Both the position numbers and the translations under genes were made by a program. 64,000 nucleotides of DNA from Thiorhodovibrio frisius (lineage in GTDB: Bacteria; Pseudomonadota; Gammaproteobacteria; Chromatiales; Chromatiaceae). Below the pieces are notes generated by a model. The model did not search any database, had not been told where the DNA came from, and saw nothing but the letters and a program-made list of their open reading frames with translations. Below are positions 1-8,265 of this stretch, one piece after another (positions within the stretch are counted from its first letter, which is position 1; each line of letters starts with the position of its first letter). The stretch spans positions 3,714,501 to 3,778,500 of the forward strand of contig NZ_CP121471.1 in the NCBI RefSeq assembly GCF_033954835.1, read 5' to 3'.

Positions 1-1
1 T

Positions 2-526
2 GAGATGCTCCAGCGCCTGGCCACCACGGATCACCTCACTGACATCGAAAACCGCTGGTCGTTCGAAAACAGGGCCCAGATAGAAATCAGCCGCGCACAG
101 CGCTATGGAGAGCACCTGTCGGTCATTCTGTTCGATATCGACCACTTCAAGGCAATTAACGATCAGTTCGGCCATCTCATCGGCGATCAGGTCATCATCG
201 AAATCACCAAGCGAGTGGGCCGCAATCTGCGCATGGTCGACATGCTTGCCCGTTGGGGCGGAGAAGAGTTCGCTGTGATCCTGCCAAACTGCAGGCTCAG
301 CGATGCGGCACTAATGGCCGAAAAGCTTCGCGCCCTGATTGCCGATGAAGCCTTCACCCACGTGGGGCAAGTCACCTCCAGCTTCGGCGTCGCCGAGTGG
401 GCACCGCAAGAGAGTCTCGATCAGTGGATCAAGCATGCCGATAATGCCCTATACGCGGCCAAGGCAGCAGGGCGCAACTCTTTTTGTGTGCATAAAGATC
501 GACCGAATGGAGCGCATGAAAGCTAA
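2..526 (+). CDS. Diguanylate cyclase, C-terminal GGDEF domain (5' end outside window)
   Basis: This is the 3' end of a gene whose frame is open to the left edge. The visible ~174 codons are a complete GGDEF domain: an atypical TDIENRW where TGLxNRR is usual, the metal-binding DIDHFKAINDQFGH stretch, the active-site loop RWGGEEF and an upstream RMVD that fits the RxxD product-inhibition site. It should make cyclic di-GMP from two GTP. The sensor part is outside the window, so the input is unknown. The stop TAA at 524-526 is also the first base triplet of a 24-base sequence repeated at 3326-3349, so the last few residues may lie at a rearrangement junction. The family call is certain; activity is inferred from intact motifs. 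Confidence 0.92.
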   Translation, partial: EMLQRLATTDHLTDIENRWSFENRAQIEISRAQRYGEHLSVILFDIDHFKAINDQFGHLIGDQVIIEITKRVGRNLRMVDMLARWGGEEFAVILPNCRLSDAALMAEKLRALIADEAFTHVGQVTSSFGVAEWAPQESLDQWIKHADNALYAAKAAGRNSFCVHKDRPNGAHES

Positions 527-547
527 GGCAACTCCCCGAACAAAGTA
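524..547 (+). repeat. 24-base direct repeat, copy 1 (partner 3326-3349)
   Basis: The 24 bases starting at the stop codon of the first gene match 3326-3349 with one mismatch and one gap. In this copy the repeat is followed at once by EAL-coding sequence. In the other copy it lies about 130 bases upstream of the full PAS-GGDEF-EAL gene. This looks like the left end of an internally deleted duplicate. Confidence 0.6.
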
Positions 548-708
548 CCTGCATCAGTCGGCTCTATGCCCGGACGCTCAAGGTCGATCAGATCTTTGTG
601 CGCGACATGCTCAAGCATCATGAGAACCCCGACATCGCCGAAGGGGTCATCGGACTCGCCCGAGCCTTCAATCTCGCGGTCATTGCCAAAGGCGTGGGAA
701 CCCGAGGG
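547..708 (+). pseudogene. EAL-domain phosphodiesterase fragment
   Basis: Translated in the frame starting at 547, this segment gives RTLKVDQIFVRDM, then EGVIGLARAFNLAVIAKGVG, which is the distal part of an EAL domain. It aligns base for base with 5371-5532 of the complete GGDEF-EAL gene downstream, with about 24 differences by my count. The catalytic EAL, DDFGTGYS and all N-terminal sequence are missing, and the conserved EGVET is changed to KGVGT. Past about 708 the similarity stops and the frame runs to a TAG at 745-747. It is a non-functional remnant, probably of a second copy of the downstream gene or a close paralogue. Confidence 0.85.
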
Positions 709-792
709 CGACTAGGCCGCAATTCTCATCACCGGCGGAACCAGTAGGTGCGCGCGAAAGATAAAGAGGCGTTGCCTTGCCTATATCCCACG

Positions 793-823
793 TTGACATA
801 TCTTAGGATAAGTACAGAATAAT
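793..823 (+). promoter_or_regulatory. Candidate promoter of the HTH-ImmA/PIN pair
   Basis: A perfect -35 hexamer TTGACA lies at 793-798. A loose -10 candidate AATAAT follows at 818-823 with a long 19-base spacer (17 bases would give AGAATA). Between them is the short palindrome TATCTTAGGATA, a possible autoregulatory operator for the downstream HTH protein. This rests on consensus matching by eye. Confidence 0.45.
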
Positions 824-850
824 AAGAAATGCACAGTATTGGGCGGCGCC

Positions 851-2008
851 ATGAAAGAACGCATCGGTGGAAATTTGTTGCGATTGCGGCGGGAGCGAAG
901 CCTGTCCCAGGAAACACTCGCCACCCAGGCAGGACTCTCTTTGCTGGCCTATCGAAACCTGGAGAAGGGCCGATCCGAACCTCGCAGAAACACCCTGCTG
1001 GCCTTGGCAGCAGCATTGGATGTCCCCATCAAGGCACTGCTTCAGCCAGCCCGACACCTGCAACGGGTGCGATTTCGCTCGCTCAAAAAGCTCAAGCGAC
1101 GGGATCAGGTGCTCGCTGATATCGCCCTGCGCTTAGCCAACTTTATCGACCTGGAAGCCATGACTGGTGACCGTTTGCCCCATGAGCTCAAGCCCTTGTG
1201 GGATGAACTGAGTCATCAATCCGAGCAAAACATCCCGGAACTGGCAGGCAAAGTGCGCAAGCATTTTGGGCTCAATAACAAGGAACCGGTGCACGATATC
1301 TGTGGCTTGCTGGAATCGCGCGGCATCAAGGTTCTCTCCCTCGAAGTACTCAGCGATGGCTTCATGGGGCTATCGGTGGCCGAAGAAGATGGTGGGCCAG
1401 CCGTGGTGGTTAACACCTGGCACCGTCTACCGGTTGAGACCTGGATTTTCAGCGCCGCCCATGAACTCGGCCATCTGCTGCTGCATCTGAATGCCTACGA
1501 TGTGGGCGAGGAGCGGGAAGATCAGCAACAAGAGCGGGAAGCCGATAGCTTCGCCTCGCATTTTTTGATGCCACAAGCGGCATTTGCCAACGAATGGCAG
1601 GATGCAGAAGGACTGCCACTACTTGATCGTGTGTTCAAGATCAAGCGGGTCTTTCGCGTCAGTTGGCGCACCGTGCTATATCGTGTTGCGGAGTCTGAGC
1701 CGGAACAAAAGCGCGCGCTTATCTGGCAGCGGTTCAATCGCGCTTACCAGCAACGCAATGGTAAATCCCTGCTGAAACATGATGAACCGGATGGCATTGC
1801 CCGGGAAATCTATCACGGTGACCAAGCTCAACGGTCCACTGGGTTGGAGCCGGCCAGGATGGAGAAATACGATTTTCAAGGCGACAGGCTCTGGCGGCTA
1901 ACCAGACACGCGGTGGAAAACGACCAGATTACCCTCTCCCGGGCATCGGAAATACTGCGCCTGCCCCTGCTGGAGATGCGCGAGTTGTCGGCCAGTTGGA
2001 TGCTATAG
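851..2008 (+). CDS. HTH-XRE/ImmA-IrrE zinc-peptidase regulator
   Basis: An N-terminal XRE helix-turn-helix (about residues 1-65, with LRRERSLSQETLATQAGLS) is followed by an ImmA/IrrE (COG2856) metallopeptidase domain. The zinc motif HELGH begins at about residue 204 and the downstream glutamate helix reads EREADSFASHFLMP. Such proteins bind DNA and are cleavage-type regulators or antitoxin-like partners in many mobile stress and defence modules. ATG 851 is preferred over TTG 839 because the HTH begins right after it. The PIN-domain gene starts 9 bases after the stop, so the two are almost certainly co-transcribed. The neighbouring IS remnant and broken EAL gene suggest acquired DNA. A role as antitoxin is inferred from the arrangement. 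Confidence 0.9.
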   Translation: MKERIGGNLLRLRRERSLSQETLATQAGLSLLAYRNLEKGRSEPRRNTLLALAAALDVPIKALLQPARHLQRVRFRSLKKLKRRDQVLADIALRLANFIDLEAMTGDRLPHELKPLWDELSHQSEQNIPELAGKVRKHFGLNNKEPVHDICGLLESRGIKVLSLEVLSDGFMGLSVAEEDGGPAVVVNTWHRLPVETWIFSAAHELGHLLLHLNAYDVGEEREDQQQEREADSFASHFLMPQAAFANEWQDAEGLPLLDRVFKIKRVFRVSWRTVLYRVAESEPEQKRALIWQRFNRAYQQRNGKSLLKHDEPDGIAREIYHGDQAQRSTGLEPARMEKYDFQGDRLWRLTRHAVENDQITLSRASEILRLPLLEMRELSASWML

Positions 2009-2017
2009 GCAGATAGG

Positions 2018-2509
2018 ATGCTGCTCATCATTGATGCCAATGTCCTGATCGACTACGCACAAACGAATCGACAAATACTCGCTCTGGCGGCGCGCCATCT
2101 CGGCAGGCTCCAAGTGGCACGGGTGATATTGGATGAGGTAGACCAGCTCACAGAGGCGGACTGCCACGCCTTGGGGCTCAGCATCGTGGATGAACCTGTG
2201 GATCTCTTGGCTAGCGCGGCGGAGCGTGGAGGGGCCTTGTCATTCGAGGATCACGTCTGCCTGCTACTGGCCAAGCAGAACAGTTGGACGTGCGTAACAA
2301 ACGACAAGCGGCTGCGTGCGGAGTGCGAAAAAGAGGGCGTAAGTACCTTCTGGGGGCTGCGATTGCTGATCGAACTGGTACGAGCGCGGCACCTTGATGC
2401 AGAAGCCGCCGCAGCGACAGCGCAAGCCATCCACGAATCCAACCCGCGTCATATAACGCCACAGATACTGAAGCAACTGCAAAGACAGTTGCGAGAAATT
2501 GAAGATTGA
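2018..2509 (+). CDS. PIN-domain putative ribonuclease toxin
   Basis: The 163-residue protein opens with LLIIDANVLIDYA, carries an acidic VILDEVDQL segment, and later FEDHVCLLL and TNDKRLR. These match the spaced acidic residues of PIN nucleases, which are usually Mg2+-dependent RNases and often toxins. The C-terminal ~45 residues, after the PIN core, are helical and charged. It lies 9 bases downstream of the HTH-ImmA gene in the same direction, with no small VapB/Phd antitoxin beside it, so the large HTH-peptidase is the likely partner. Its 3' end abuts the truncated transposase on the opposite strand. RNase activity and toxicity are inferred from the family. Confidence 0.82.
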   Translation: MLLIIDANVLIDYAQTNRQILALAARHLGRLQVARVILDEVDQLTEADCHALGLSIVDEPVDLLASAAERGGALSFEDHVCLLLAKQNSWTCVTNDKRLRAECEKEGVSTFWGLRLLIELVRARHLDAEAAAATAQAIHESNPRHITPQILKQLQRQLREIED

Positions 2510-2577
2510 GACTTCTGCACGAAGAGCGCAATCGGGGGCGCGGCTGGATATCTCAACCTAAAAACGGCAGATGCCAC

Positions 2578-3150
2578 ATCGGCACGGTCGCGATAAAGCT
2601 GGGCGACGCTGAGAATCTCATTGGTGAGCGAGGTGATCAGTACCGCGTATTCATAGACCACCGTCTCCTCGGTCAATTCCGCGAAGCTCAGTTGCAATTG
2701 ATCCGGATCGCTCTGGTCGACGACCGCCAAGTCGCCTTTGATCCGCCGACGCAGCACAATGGCGCGGCGATGGCGCCCCCAACCCTGCAAGCGCAGCGGG
2801 GTTTCCGCGCCTTCCCAGCCCTGTCCGGCATCGCACCAATGGGCGTCGCGCATCAACCGCTCAATGCTCTGCTTGACGCCTTTGCTCATGCGCAGCTTAA
2901 ACAGGAATGGCACCCCTTCCTGTTCGGCGCGCGCCATGTTTGCCTCACTCCCCCAGTCACGATCACCGCGGATCAGCGACGGCCAGAGTGAACGGGGCAA
3001 TCGACCCAGTAGTTCCCATAATCCCGGCGCACTGTATTTGGAGGCACTCTGGTTGCCAGGCTTGACCTCGACATCCAGCACCAAGCGCAAGTTGGCGATG
3101 AAATAGGTGTGATAGGTATGCGATGGACGCCCGGGCTTGTGCGGGTTATC
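2578..3150 (-). pseudogene. IS1380-type transposase remnant
   Basis: Read on the minus strand from about 3150, the frame gives NPHKPGRPSHTYHTY, LVLDVEVKPGNQ, IRGDRDWGSEANM and YAVLITSLTNE, ending LYRDRAD. These resemble the central and late parts of an IS1380-type DDE transposase. A TAG (3151-3153) directly precedes the frame, so the N-terminal part is lost. After RAD (about 2578) the sequence no longer resembles the family and runs into the 3' flank of the PIN gene, so the C-terminal part is lost too. The remaining ~190 codons cannot make a working transposase. The family name is from memory of conserved blocks. Confidence 0.8.
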
Positions 3151-3328
3151 CTAAATCCGGCAGCTCGGGAGCCTGAAATTCTCTAAGCCCATGTTTTGTA
3201 AGTAGGCCACTCAACTTCGGAGCAGTTGGAATGGTCACTAAACGAGTGACTTGCAACTTCCAACAATGTCGCATGGATTCAGGCTAATATGATCAGAAAG
3301 CCAGCCCAACTGCCGGGTTTACGATTAA
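3146..3328. repeat. Inverted pair of ~18-base sequences beside the IS remnant
   Basis: The bases at 3146-3163 (TTATCCTAAATCCGGCAG) and the reverse complement of 3310-3328 agree at 16 positions with one gap. The pair encloses about 146 bases with no visible gene and touches the broken 5' edge of the transposase remnant. They could be terminal repeats of the decayed element or of a small derivative. I cannot check them against known IS ends. Confidence 0.4.
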
Positions 3329-3477
3329 GGCAGCTCCCCGCAACGAAGTAAGCAGTGATTTCTGATAACCAGCGCCGACCTGAATAGTCAACTGATGCAT
3401 CAATGACATGCCATTTTTCCAGGACTTGACAGTTATTAAATTACAGAAAGGCCAAACAAGCGGAATCGACCTATACG
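3151..3477. other. Intergenic region without a recognisable gene
   Basis: This stretch is poorer in GC than its surroundings. It contains the right arm of the inverted pair, the second copy of the 24-base repeat and, presumably, the promoter of the PAS-GGDEF-EAL gene. I see no coding sequence, RNA gene or clear terminator. Confidence 0.6.
3326..3349 (+). repeat. 24-base direct repeat, copy 2 (partner 524-547)
   Basis: This copy matches 524-547 with one mismatch and one gap. It lies upstream of the complete GGDEF-EAL gene, whereas copy 1 is fused to a fragment of an EAL gene. Confidence 0.6.
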
Positions 3478-5697
3478 ATGGAACAGGGATCTAACAGCCA
3501 CAGCGGTTGCAACGAGCCCGAACATCTATCGTCCGCGCCGCGCGCCCTGTGGTCGAACGAACGCGAACAAATGCTCTCCCACGCCGCACGTCTGGCGCAG
3601 GTCGGCGGCTGGACGCTTGAGCCAAACAGCAGTCGCTTCCGACCGACGGTTCACTGGTGCCATCTCCACGGTGTCGAGCCGGGTGAATCGACCCTGGACA
3701 GCCTGCTGCGAATCCTCCATCCCGATGATCGAGCGGGGATGCTGGCCGCCATCCAGCGCGCCTTGGAAGAAAACGCGCCCTGCGTTCACCAGCACCGCAT
3801 CATCCGTCCGGACGACCAAAGAACTCGCTTCATTCAGGACTATGGCGAGTTCCTGTATGACGCCAATGGCAAGCCCACGGCCTTGTGCGGCGCCGCGCAG
3901 GACATTACTGAGCGGATTCGGATGCAAGACGCAATCCGGGATACCGAGGAACATTTGTATCTGGCGTTGCAACTTTCAAAAACGGCGATCTGGGAGTGGC
4001 ATACCGACACCGACCAAGTGACATGGTCTGAGGATATGGCTTCAATGTGGGGCCTTGCTCCGAGACTGTTTCGTGGCACCTTCGAGGAGATCGCCGCGCG
4101 CATCCACCCCGATGATCTCGCGCACTGGCGCAAGAGCATGCAGGCCTGTGTTGAGGATGGCGCCGAACTCAAAATCGAGTTTCGTGTCCTCTGGCCCGAC
4201 GGGTCAAGTCACTGGTTGGCCACCGATGGTGACGCGATTCGCGGCGCAAACGGTCGAGCCATCCGCCTGGCAGGTGTGGCCCGCGACATCACCGAACGTA
4301 AAACGAGCGAGCAGGATTTGCTCGACAGCCAGATACGTTTGGAACAGTTGGCCTATTACGATCATCTCACCGGACTCGCCAACCGACGCCTGCTCCTGGA
4401 CCGACTGCGCCAAGCGATCGCGGTGGCCGAACGCGAGAACACGCAGATCGCCGTCTGCTATCTGGACTTGGACGACTTCAAGCCCGTCAACGATCAGTGC
4501 GGGCACGAAGTAGGCGACATTCTTCTACAAGCCGTTGCAGCACGTCTGGTTTCCTGTGTCCGCCCAAGCGATACCATTGCCCGTTGGGGTGGCGATGAGT
4601 TCGCGCTGCTGTTTGCCGATGTCGTGGATCGGGACGCCTGTATTCAGATCCTTGACCGTATTCTGCATGGCCTGAACGAACGTCTGATCAAAGAGCAACC
4701 ACAGCCCGTTTCGGCCAGTATCGGGGTGACCCTGTATCCGCAAGATCATGGCGATGCCGATAGCCTGTTGCGACACGCTGATCACGCCATGTACCTGGCC
4801 AAGCAGTGCGGACGCAACAACTATCAGTTTTTTGACCCAGAGAAGGATCCTCTGGGCATCGCGAACCGCGAACGTCTGCGCGACATCCAGCAGGCGATTA
4901 ACGCCGGCGAGCTAAGACTCCTATATCAACCGATCGTCAACATGCGCAGCGACTCCACCGCAGCGGTCGAGTCTGTCGAGGCGCTGGTGCGCTGGCAGCA
5001 TCCGCGGCGCGGCCTCCTGGCGCCGGGCGAATTCCTGCCCGCCATTGAGGGCAGCGACCTGATCCGCCAACTCGATCACTGGGTGCTGCGCGAAGCCTTG
5101 ACCCAGCAGGAAGCCTGGATCCGTCAGGGGCTACAACTGCGCCTGCATATCAATGTCTCGGCCTATTCCCTGCTGACACCCGATTTCATGCTGGAGGTCT
5201 CGGGATTCATTGGTCAGCACCCGGGTGTCCGGCCCGGTGGGATTGAACTCGAAATTCTGGAGACGGCGGCACTCGATGATCTGGATCTGGTCAGCACGGT
5301 GATCCGCCAGGGTACCCTGCTCGGGCTGTCCTTCTCACTCGATGACTTCGGGACTGGCTATTCGTCGCTGACCTACATCCGTCGGCTCTCCGCCCGGACA
5401 CTCAAGATCGATCAAACCTTTGTGCGCGACATGCTCAATAATCAGGAAGACCGCGCCATCGTCGAAGGGGTCATCGGACTCGCCCGCGCCTTTAATCTTG
5501 CGGTCATAGCCGAAGGCGTGGAAACCCTGGAGCACGGTTGTCTGCTGATGCGCCTGGGCTGTGATCGAGCCCAAGGCTATGGCATCGCCCGTCCCATGGA
5601 TGCCGAGCGCCTCACCGAATGGGCGACCGCTTATCGGCAGCCCGCGCTCTGGGCTGAGCTAACGGAAGACTTAGCGGAAAACTTGGCACCGGCATAG
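3478..5697 (+). CDS. PAS-PAS-GGDEF-EAL cyclic di-GMP enzyme
   Basis: The 739-residue protein has no membrane segment. Two PAS/PAC domains (about 30-150 and 155-285, each ending in a DITER block) are followed by GGDEF (about 290-455) and EAL (about 475-725). The cyclase loop RWGGDEF is intact and an RPSD upstream fits the inhibitory I-site. The phosphodiesterase half keeps VEALVRW, DDFGTGYSSL and AEGVET. Both activities are therefore possible; in many such proteins GGDEF only senses GTP and EAL degrades c-di-GMP. PAS domains suggest a cytosolic redox, light or ligand input. The ATG at 3478 has no strong ribosome binding site. The gene converges on the parA-ended chemosensory operon. Confidence 0.93.
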   Translation: MEQGSNSHSGCNEPEHLSSAPRALWSNEREQMLSHAARLAQVGGWTLEPNSSRFRPTVHWCHLHGVEPGESTLDSLLRILHPDDRAGMLAAIQRALEENAPCVHQHRIIRPDDQRTRFIQDYGEFLYDANGKPTALCGAAQDITERIRMQDAIRDTEEHLYLALQLSKTAIWEWHTDTDQVTWSEDMASMWGLAPRLFRGTFEEIAARIHPDDLAHWRKSMQACVEDGAELKIEFRVLWPDGSSHWLATDGDAIRGANGRAIRLAGVARDITERKTSEQDLLDSQIRLEQLAYYDHLTGLANRRLLLDRLRQAIAVAERENTQIAVCYLDLDDFKPVNDQCGHEVGDILLQAVAARLVSCVRPSDTIARWGGDEFALLFADVVDRDACIQILDRILHGLNERLIKEQPQPVSASIGVTLYPQDHGDADSLLRHADHAMYLAKQCGRNNYQFFDPEKDPLGIANRERLRDIQQAINAGELRLLYQPIVNMRSDSTAAVESVEALVRWQHPRRGLLAPGEFLPAIEGSDLIRQLDHWVLREALTQQEAWIRQGLQLRLHINVSAYSLLTPDFMLEVSGFIGQHPGVRPGGIELEILETAALDDLDLVSTVIRQGTLLGLSFSLDDFGTGYSSLTYIRRLSARTLKIDQTFVRDMLNNQEDRAIVEGVIGLARAFNLAVIAEGVETLEHGCLLMRLGCDRAQGYGIARPMDAERLTEWATAYRQPALWAELTEDLAENLAPA

Positions 5698-5747
5698 CAC
5701 AACCAAGCCGCTTCCGCGTTCATCCGGGCTGTCTCGCAAAATATGTT

Positions 5748-6536
5748 CTATGCATTCTTAGAGTCAGCGTCCACGCCATCCAAGAGGGGCACGAGGGTTG
5801 CTGCAAGATTGGCGAAATCCTGAGCGCCACGACACTTTGGCGCATAGCTACGAACCGGCTTGCCAACGCTGAAGGCTTCCGCCAAACGGATGTCGGAGCG
5901 AATGCCGGCCAGGACTCTCAGGGCGCCGAATTGACGCACGACCTCGCCGGTTACCTGACGATGCTGGCGGACGTATTCCGCCGACATGGTCGGCAGAAAA
6001 CCGAGGATTTTCAGGTGCGGATTGGCGCCGCCCGAGATGATCTTGAACAGCACCCGCATCAGTTGCCGCACCCCTTCCCGCGAGAGATGGTGCGGAACAT
6101 AAGGCACCAGCACCCAATGCGCCGCCGTCAGTGCGTTGAACAGCAAATGATCCAGGGAAGGAGGCGTATCCAAGATCACCAGATCGAAAGCCGAGGCAAT
6201 GTCCTGGTGCGCGAGCGCCTGGGCCAAACGATCTTGACCGCCCACACCGCTACCATGCTCGAAGCGTTGATCGGCAGGGCTCAGGGAGAGATTCGCAAAG
6301 GCGCTCGGGTAGACGGCAACCGAGAGTTTTGCCAGAGGATCGAGAAAGATGCTATGGGCCGTGGGCGAATCCCGGTCCAATTTCAGGCCCAGCCCAGCGG
6401 CACAATGGCCCTGTGAGTCGAGGTCAACCAGAAGAACCCGACGCCCGAGCGCGGCCAGTTCGGCGGCGAGATTGACTGCCACCGTGGTCTTGCCGGTCCC
6501 GCCCTTGCGGTTGGAGACGGCAATGATCCGGGGCAT
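5748..6536 (-). CDS. ParA-like ATPase, chemosensory-array positioning
   Basis: This 262-residue Walker-type ATPase has the deviant Walker A KGGTGKTT near its N terminus, LLVDLDSQGH and LVILDTPPS. ATG 6536 is chosen because MPRIIAVSNRKGGTGKT is the normal start of the family; an upstream extension would overlap the preceding gene. No ParB or parS is visible nearby. It is the last gene of the chemosensory operon, 16 bases after the membrane MCP. ParA-type proteins next to che genes (ParC in Vibrio, PpfA in Rhodobacter sphaeroides) position polar or cytoplasmic receptor arrays. That role is inferred here from location. Confidence 0.85.
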   Translation of the reverse strand: MPRIIAVSNRKGGTGKTTVAVNLAAELAALGRRVLLVDLDSQGHCAAGLGLKLDRDSPTAHSIFLDPLAKLSVAVYPSAFANLSLSPADQRFEHGSGVGGQDRLAQALAHQDIASAFDLVILDTPPSLDHLLFNALTAAHWVLVPYVPHHLSREGVRQLMRVLFKIISGGANPHLKILGFLPTMSAEYVRQHRQVTGEVVRQFGALRVLAGIRSDIRLAEAFSVGKPVRSYAPKCRGAQDFANLAATLVPLLDGVDADSKNA

Positions 6537-6552
6537 GGCTAGGGCGCACCCA

Positions 6553-7851
6553 TTAAAAAAGCTCGATCTGGGGCCGCTCGTCAGTCGCCGCCCCGGCACC
6601 GACCACTGCGGCGTGAGCATTGCGCTGACTGGACATCACATAGCGATCAAGATGTCCATCCAGGCGCTCCTTGAGGCTCGGATGCACTGAGCCATCCCAT
6701 GCGGCATCGCCAAAACGATCCATGAGCGACTGCAAATGCTCGTCCAACTCGCCGAGAGCAATTCCGACCTGTTCCAAGCGTTGGCGGACCACATCCTGAA
6801 ACTGAATATATCCCAGTGCGCCGGACAGGCGTGTGACGATTTCCTGATTCCCCGTCTCCACCCCTTGAATCACCTCCAGCAGCAAGGCGCTCCCCTCGGC
6901 GAAACGCGCCTCCATGGCGCTGATGTCGGTGATAATCCGATGAATATGGTCGCTGTATTGCTTGCGGTCCCTGGCCTCGCGTGCCACGATAAGCTCTTTT
7001 TCCGTGCTCTCGGTCGCTGCGCTGATCTTGCGGGCGATATCCTCGGCCGCGCTGGCGGTTTGGGTAGAGAGCGCACGCACCTCGTCCGCCACCACAGCAA
7101 AACCACGTCCCGCCTGCCCCGCACGGGCGGCCTCAATGGCCGCGTTGAGCGCCAGCAGATTGATCTGTTTAGCAATGTTGGCAATCACCCCAACCAGTGG
7201 GGACAGGGCATCCACCTGGCCGGAGAGGCGCTCGATACGCTCCAGGTTGCTCTCCAGTTCCGCCATCTGCTCATCGAGATGCTCGCTCAGAACACCGACC
7301 ACCTCCTTGTTGCTGGTCGCTTGTTGTTCCATGACCTCCGCCAGCTCCATGCCATTCGCCATGGAATGCCCGATTCGATCCATCTGCGCTTGGGAGAGGC
7401 CGTGAACCTGATTGATCTGCTCGATGACCGCCATGACGCCCTGCTCTGTCTCTTGAACGCTGCCTTCCATCTGCTTGCGCATAATGTCGAGGTAGGGCGA
7501 GACATGGCTGATCTCGTCCTTGATTAGGGCTTGTTGCATGGACGCATTTTCAAGTTGGTGGCGGCCTTCGTGAAGCACGCGACTGAAGACCTCCAAATCC
7601 CTGCGCAAAAAAACCCAGGCCAGGACTCCGGTCAATATCAGCACGGAGACTGTCGACAAGAAGGTGGTGATGGCGATCTCGGCGGCATAACTCATGCCCA
7701 ACGGGGTGATAAACAGATCGCGCAGCCAAGGCGAGATCAGCCAAGCGACCGACACATTGATAGCCAGCGCCATGGCAGCGGCCATCAGCAGCCGATTGAG
7801 CGCATCACGCACAGGGATTGGCGTTTCCATCGCAGCCATTCTAAGGTTCAT
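6553..7851 (-). CDS. Membrane methyl-accepting chemotaxis protein with CheZ-like C-terminal motif
   Basis: The 432-residue receptor has two transmembrane segments (about 21-43 and 60-82) and almost no periplasmic domain, so it probably senses in the membrane or cytoplasm. A coiled coil leads to the hairpin tip at about residues 225-260 ([16 protein letters not shown], then [10 protein letters not shown]), which binds CheA and CheW. Near residue 350 is [15 protein letters not shown], whose Asp and Gln four residues apart match the catalytic DxxxQ of CheZ. ATG 7851 follows a GGGGGAAG ribosome site; GTG 7872 directly after the cheY stop is a less likely start. It is like the receptor at the end of V. 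cholerae cluster I. The acidic tail has no CheR-tethering pentapeptide that I recognise. Confidence 0.9.
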   Translation of the reverse strand: MNLRMAAMETPIPVRDALNRLLMAAAMALAINVSVAWLISPWLRDLFITPLGMSYAAEIAITTFLSTVSVLILTGVLAWVFLRRDLEVFSRVLHEGRHQLENASMQQALIKDEISHVSPYLDIMRKQMEGSVQETEQGVMAVIEQINQVHGLSQAQMDRIGHSMANGMELAEVMEQQATSNKEVVGVLSEHLDEQMAELESNLERIERLSGQVDALSPLVGVIANIAKQINLLALNAAIEAARAGQAGRGFAVVADEVRALSTQTASAAEDIARKISAATESTEKELIVAREARDRKQYSDHIHRIITDISAMEARFAEGSALLLEVIQGVETGNQEIVTRLSGALGYIQFQDVVRQRLEQVGIALGELDEHLQSLMDRFGDAAWDGSVHPSLKERLDGHLDRYVMSSQRNAHAAVVGAGAATDERPQIELF

Positions 7852-7872
7852 GGTGGCGGCCACTTCCCCCAC

Positions 7873-8247
7873 CTAAGCACCCGGCAGCACTTGCTTGATC
7901 ACCTTAACGAGAGCAGGCCCGTCCACAGGTTTCACCAACCAGCCGGTGGCGCCCAGTTTCTTGCCCTCGTCGCGCTTTTCCGCCTGAGTCTCGGTGGTCA
8001 GGGTCAGGATAGGCGTGAAGCGGAAACCCGGCAACGCGCGCACGTTCTTAATGAGTTCCAGCCCACCCATGTTGGGCATGTTGATATCGGTGATGATGAG
8101 ATCGGGCTTCACTCCGCCCTTAAGCTTAGTCAGAGCCTGCACCCCGTCTCCGGCCGTCTCGACCTGGAAGCCACTCATCTCCAGGGTCGTCTTTACGCTA
8201 TAGACCATGGTGGCAGAATCGTCCACGATCATAATAGTCTTTGACAT
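7873..8247 (-). CDS. cheY: CheY-type single-domain response regulator (distal)
   Basis: A stand-alone 124-residue receiver. The acidic pair is at residues 9-10, the phosphoacceptor Asp at 54 in IITDINMPNMGG, the switch Thr near 84 in LTLTTE and the Lys near 106 in LVKPVD. It ends where the membrane MCP region begins and is separated by 18 bases from the STAS-like gene. It should accept phosphate from the operon's CheA. Because a second CheY lies in the same operon, one may signal and the other act as a phosphate sink. Confidence 0.93.
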   Translation of the reverse strand: MSKTIMIVDDSATMVYSVKTTLEMSGFQVETAGDGVQALTKLKGGVKPDLIITDINMPNMGGLELIKNVRALPGFRFTPILTLTTETQAEKRDEGKKLGATGWLVKPVDGPALVKVIKQVLPGA

Positions 8248-8265
8248 TCATGTGCTCCACAAAAA

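Noticed and set aside
2506-2991. 161-residue plus-strand frame after the PIN gene
   Set aside because: Antisense of the transposase remnant, whose minus-strand translation has clear transposase blocks.
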